From Cryomorphaceae bacterium (lineage in GTDB: Bacteria; Bacteroidota; Bacteroidia; Flavobacteriales; Schleiferiaceae): DNA of 8,495 bases. Below are positions 6,173 to 8,495 of the stretch, piece by piece. The stretch is taken from positions 1,496-9,990 of the forward strand of contig DLWR01000151.1 in assembly GCA_003444795.1 (NCBI GenBank), read 5' to 3'. Each line of letters starts with the position of its first letter. Position 1 is the stretch's first letter. Both the position numbers and the translations under genes were made by a program. Under the pieces are notes generated by a model. It saw nothing but the letters and a program-made list of their open reading frames with translations. It was not told where the DNA came from and ran no database searches.

Positions 6173-8495
6173 ATGCGCACTTTTATTGCAATTGCCCTGT
6201 TTATCAGTTCATTAAACGCATTTTCGCAGAATGGAACCATTCGCGGGACTATCCTAGATAGCGAAACGGGAGAAACCATTATCGGTGCAGCCGTCAGTTG
6301 TGCCACTTGCGGCACCGGGAACACCGCGACCGATCTGGATGGCAACTTTTCGCTGAAGGCAGTCCCCGGTGCGCATACCCTTGAAATCTCCTATTTCACG
6401 TTCCAAACCCTCAGGTTGGCTAGCGTGAAAGTATCCGCCAATGAAGTGACCGTGGTTGGTGAGTTGGCCCTGCAGCCTGAAGACAATTTGAAATTGGACG
6501 AGGTGACCATTGTGGCGGAGGTCCAGCGAAATACAGACGTAGCACTTTTGACGCTCAAGAAAAAATCAACTGCCATGGTCGATGGCATCTCCGCTGCGCG
6601 GATTGGGCAAATTGGCGATGCAACGGCCGTAGAGGCGGCAAAACGCGTTACCGGCGTTACGGTAGAAGGAGGCAAATACGTGTACATCCGCGGACTAGGG
6701 GATCGCTATTCCAAGACCACTTTGAACGGCATGGATATACCAGGTTTGGATCCTGACAAGAACACTATCCAAATGGACATCTTCCCCACGGATTTGGTCA
6801 GCAATATTGTCGTGAGCAAGTCCTTCACCGCCGATCAACCCGCAGATTTTACGGGTGGATTGCTCAACATTGAAACCAAGGCTTTCCCCGATAAGAAAAT
6901 AGGCAGTCTCTCCATTAGCACGAGCTATAATCCGGCTATGAACTTTAACCCTAATTACCTCACTTACCAAGGGGGTAAATTGGATTTCTTAGGGTTCGAC
7001 GATGGTACGCGCCGCTTACCAGCAGGGGCACGCGCTTCACAAATCCCCACGCCCATCTTCTTCCCGACCAATGAGGTCAATGCCTTTGTTCAGAGTTTCA
7101 ACCCCACCTTGGGTGCTATTAAACGTATGTCATTGATGGACATGAGTTTGGGTTATTCAGCAGGAAACCAGTGGGAAGGAAAGAAAGCCACGAAGACTGG
7201 TGAGATCCCTAAGCTCGGCTATGTGTTCTCCTTAACCTACAAGAATAACTATACGTTTTACGATGATGTATTCTACGGAGAATATCAGCGCTTCAGTGAT
7301 CCCAACATGTACGAAATGCGTTACGCCACCAAGCAATCGGGTCAAATTGGGGAGCAAAGCACGCTCATGGGCGGAATCCTGGGATTTGCCTGCAAGACCA
7401 ATCTGAAGAAGTACCGCTTCACGCTGATGCACCTTCAGAATGGTGAAAGCCGTGCTGGCCAATTCATGATTGACAATGACGATGAGGCCGTAGGTCAATC
7501 AGGTTACTTGGCTTTTGCGAATAACCTGGAGTACAACCAGCGGTCATTGACGAATATCCTCATCAACGGTACGACCGTAAAGCCAGAGAAGAATGTGGAA
7601 ATCGATTGGCGCATCGCTCCCACTTTGTCCTTATCCACGGATCCAGATATTCGGAAAACGGCCTTTACCTATGGACCTTTGGATACCTTCTTCTCCGCAG
7701 GAGCTGGCGGCAATCCTTCCCGAATTTGGCGCTATTTGCAAGAAGTCAACGTTCCCTTCCGTTATGACATAACCAAGAAGTACACCTTCATGGATGAGCC
7801 GGCCAAATTGCTTTATGGAGTGGGCAATGCTTTCAAGTTTCGCCACTATGAAATCCTCTTCTACGACATGCAGTTTTTTGGCTTGCAAAACTGGTCGAGC
7901 GATGACCCCAATCAGGTGCTAAATCCCGATAACATCTACCCGAATTATCCCAACCGCATCTATTACCAGTCGGGGAACAACACGCCCAACCCCAACGAGT
8001 ATGCATCCAATAGCAACACGGCACACGCCTATGTCAGCACAGAAGTTGCCTTGAATATTCGCACCAAAGCAGTGCTTGGATTACGTGCCGAACACTTTAT
8101 CCAGCGCCATACAGGTCGTGACCAAACCTACGCCAGTGGAGATGTGACCAATGGCAAGAATTTAACCAATGATGTGGTGCTAAACTCATTGGACCTCTTT
8201 CCCTCTTTAAACGTCATTTACTCCTTGAATGAATCCCAAAATTTGCGCTTGTCTGCCACCCGGACCATTGCACGTCCTTCCTTCAAAGAGTTGAGTTTTG
8301 CCCAAATTATTGACCCCATGACGAATCGAATTTTTAACGGTTCCTTCTTCGAATATGCCGCATGGTCCGGTCAATTAGTTGAAACCCGCGTGAACAATGC
8401 CGATGTGCGTTGGGAAAAGTTCTTTGAGCGCGGCCAAATGTTTTCAGTTAGCGGATTCTTCAAAGACTTCAGCAACCCCATTGAATTGGTGCGAA
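6173..8495 (+). CDS. TonB-dependent outer-membrane receptor with carboxypeptidase-regulatory-like N-terminal domain (3' end outside window)
   Basis: An outer-membrane beta-barrel that imports a ligand using energy from TonB-ExbB-ExbD. The frame is open for 774 codons to the window edge, with no internal stop or frameshift when read codon by codon. The ATG at 6173 gives a good signal peptide (MRTFIAIALFISSLNAFSQ). Residues about 21-105 form a carboxypeptidase-D regulatory-like domain (GTIRGTILDSETGETIIGAAV, then TATDLDGNFSL), with an uncommon CATC pair at C43 and C46. A TonB-box-like LDEVTIVAE lies at 108-116. The plug spans about 128-237, with GKYVYIRGLGDRYSKTTLNG and DFTGGLLNIETK. Barrel strands run from about 245 onward, including RLSATRTIARPSFKEL. 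The last strands are missing. It is not clearly SusC-type, and its partner is a beta-helix lipoprotein rather than SusD. It follows the lipoprotein gene across a terminator. Substrate is unknown. Confidence 0.93.
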   Translation, partial: MRTFIAIALFISSLNAFSQNGTIRGTILDSETGETIIGAAVSCATCGTGNTATDLDGNFSLKAVPGAHTLEISYFTFQTLRLASVKVSANEVTVVGELALQPEDNLKLDEVTIVAEVQRNTDVALLTLKKKSTAMVDGISAARIGQIGDATAVEAAKRVTGVTVEGGKYVYIRGLGDRYSKTTLNGMDIPGLDPDKNTIQMDIFPTDLVSNIVVSKSFTADQPADFTGGLLNIETKAFPDKKIGSLSISTSYNPAMNFNPNYLTYQGGKLDFLGFDDGTRRLPAGARASQIPTPIFFPTNEVNAFVQSFNPTLGAIKRMSLMDMSLGYSAGNQWEGKKATKTGEIPKLGYVFSLTYKNNYTFYDDVFYGEYQRFSDPNMYEMRYATKQSGQIGEQSTLMGGILGFACKTNLKKYRFTLMHLQNGESRAGQFMIDNDDEAVGQSGYLAFANNLEYNQRSLTNILINGTTVKPEKNVEIDWRIAPTLSLSTDPDIRKTAFTYGPLDTFFSAGAGGNPSRIWRYLQEVNVPFRYDITKKYTFMDEPAKLLYGVGNAFKFRHYEILFYDMQFFGLQNWSSDDPNQVLNPDNIYPNYPNRIYYQSGNNTPNPNEYASNSNTAHAYVSTEVALNIRTKAVLGLRAEHFIQRHTGRDQTYASGDVTNGKNLTNDVVLNSLDLFPSLNVIYSLNESQNLRLSATRTIARPSFKELSFAQIIDPMTNRIFNGSFFEYAAWSGQLVETRVNNADVRWEKFFERGQMFSVSGFFKDFSNPIELVR

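Noticed and set aside
6163..6261. Earlier ATG at 6163 giving a 32-codon frame overlapping the receptor start
   Set aside because: It is out of frame with the receptor and its peptide looks random. The ATG at 6173 gives a proper signal peptide. A regulatory upstream ORF is possible but unsupported.
6103..8024. Several minus-strand open frames of 63-98 codons
   Set aside because: All but the start of the first lie within the receptor gene, which reads without interruption on the plus strand. None shows a protein family signature.
4895..8495. SusC/SusD polysaccharide-utilisation pair
   Set aside because: The lipoprotein shows beta-helix rather than SusD features, the gene order is reversed, and no glycoside hydrolase or other polysaccharide gene is present.

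Overview
The window looks like a chromosomal segment from a member of the Bacteroidota, most likely a flavobacterial-type organism. Four observations support this. Three start codons have a TAnnTTTG box, the Bacteroidota -7 element, 17 to 21 nt upstream. Leaders are A-rich and lack clear Shine-Dalgarno sequences. The tryptophan dioxygenase is of the form usual in that phylum. The outer-membrane receptor carries an N-terminal carboxypeptidase-regulatory-like domain. The taxon is inferred from these signs, not from a database match.

Layout. (1) Positions 1-493, plus strand: the 3' end of leuS (leucyl-tRNA synthetase). (2) Positions 528-1808, minus strand, convergent with leuS: a membrane-anchored M23 (LytM/MepM-type) peptidoglycan endopeptidase in which a Cys replaces one of the usual zinc-binding His residues. 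(3) Positions 1930-4682, minus strand: a tight block transcribed in the order response regulator (PhoB/OmpR type), sensor histidine kinase (PhoR type, 6 nt gap), tryptophan 2,3-dioxygenase (44 nt gap), ending in a probable intrinsic terminator at 1891-1925. (4) Positions 4683-4894: a 212-bp divergent control region with a TAnnTTTG box on each strand and several inverted and direct repeats. (5) Positions 4895-6079, plus strand: a secreted lipoprotein with parallel beta-helix features. (6) Positions 6087-6139: two hairpins, the second a strong GC-rich terminator. (7) Position 6173 to the window end, plus strand: a large TonB-dependent outer-membrane receptor, open to the last base and truncated by the window edge.

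How the parts may work together. The most interesting unit is the divergent pair of a PhoB/PhoR-like two-component system and a beta-helix lipoprotein plus TonB-dependent receptor. This resembles a regulated outer-membrane uptake locus, but it is not a SusC/SusD pair: the lipoprotein comes first, it shows beta-helix rather than SusD features, and a terminator separates it from the receptor. The substrate cannot be read from the sequence. Phosphate is a guess based only on the PhoBR resemblance. LeuS and the M23 peptidase are housekeeping neighbours. Tryptophan dioxygenase probably rides on the two-component transcript. No tRNA, rRNA, CRISPR array or mobile element was seen, and no gene-free stretch exceeds 300 bases.
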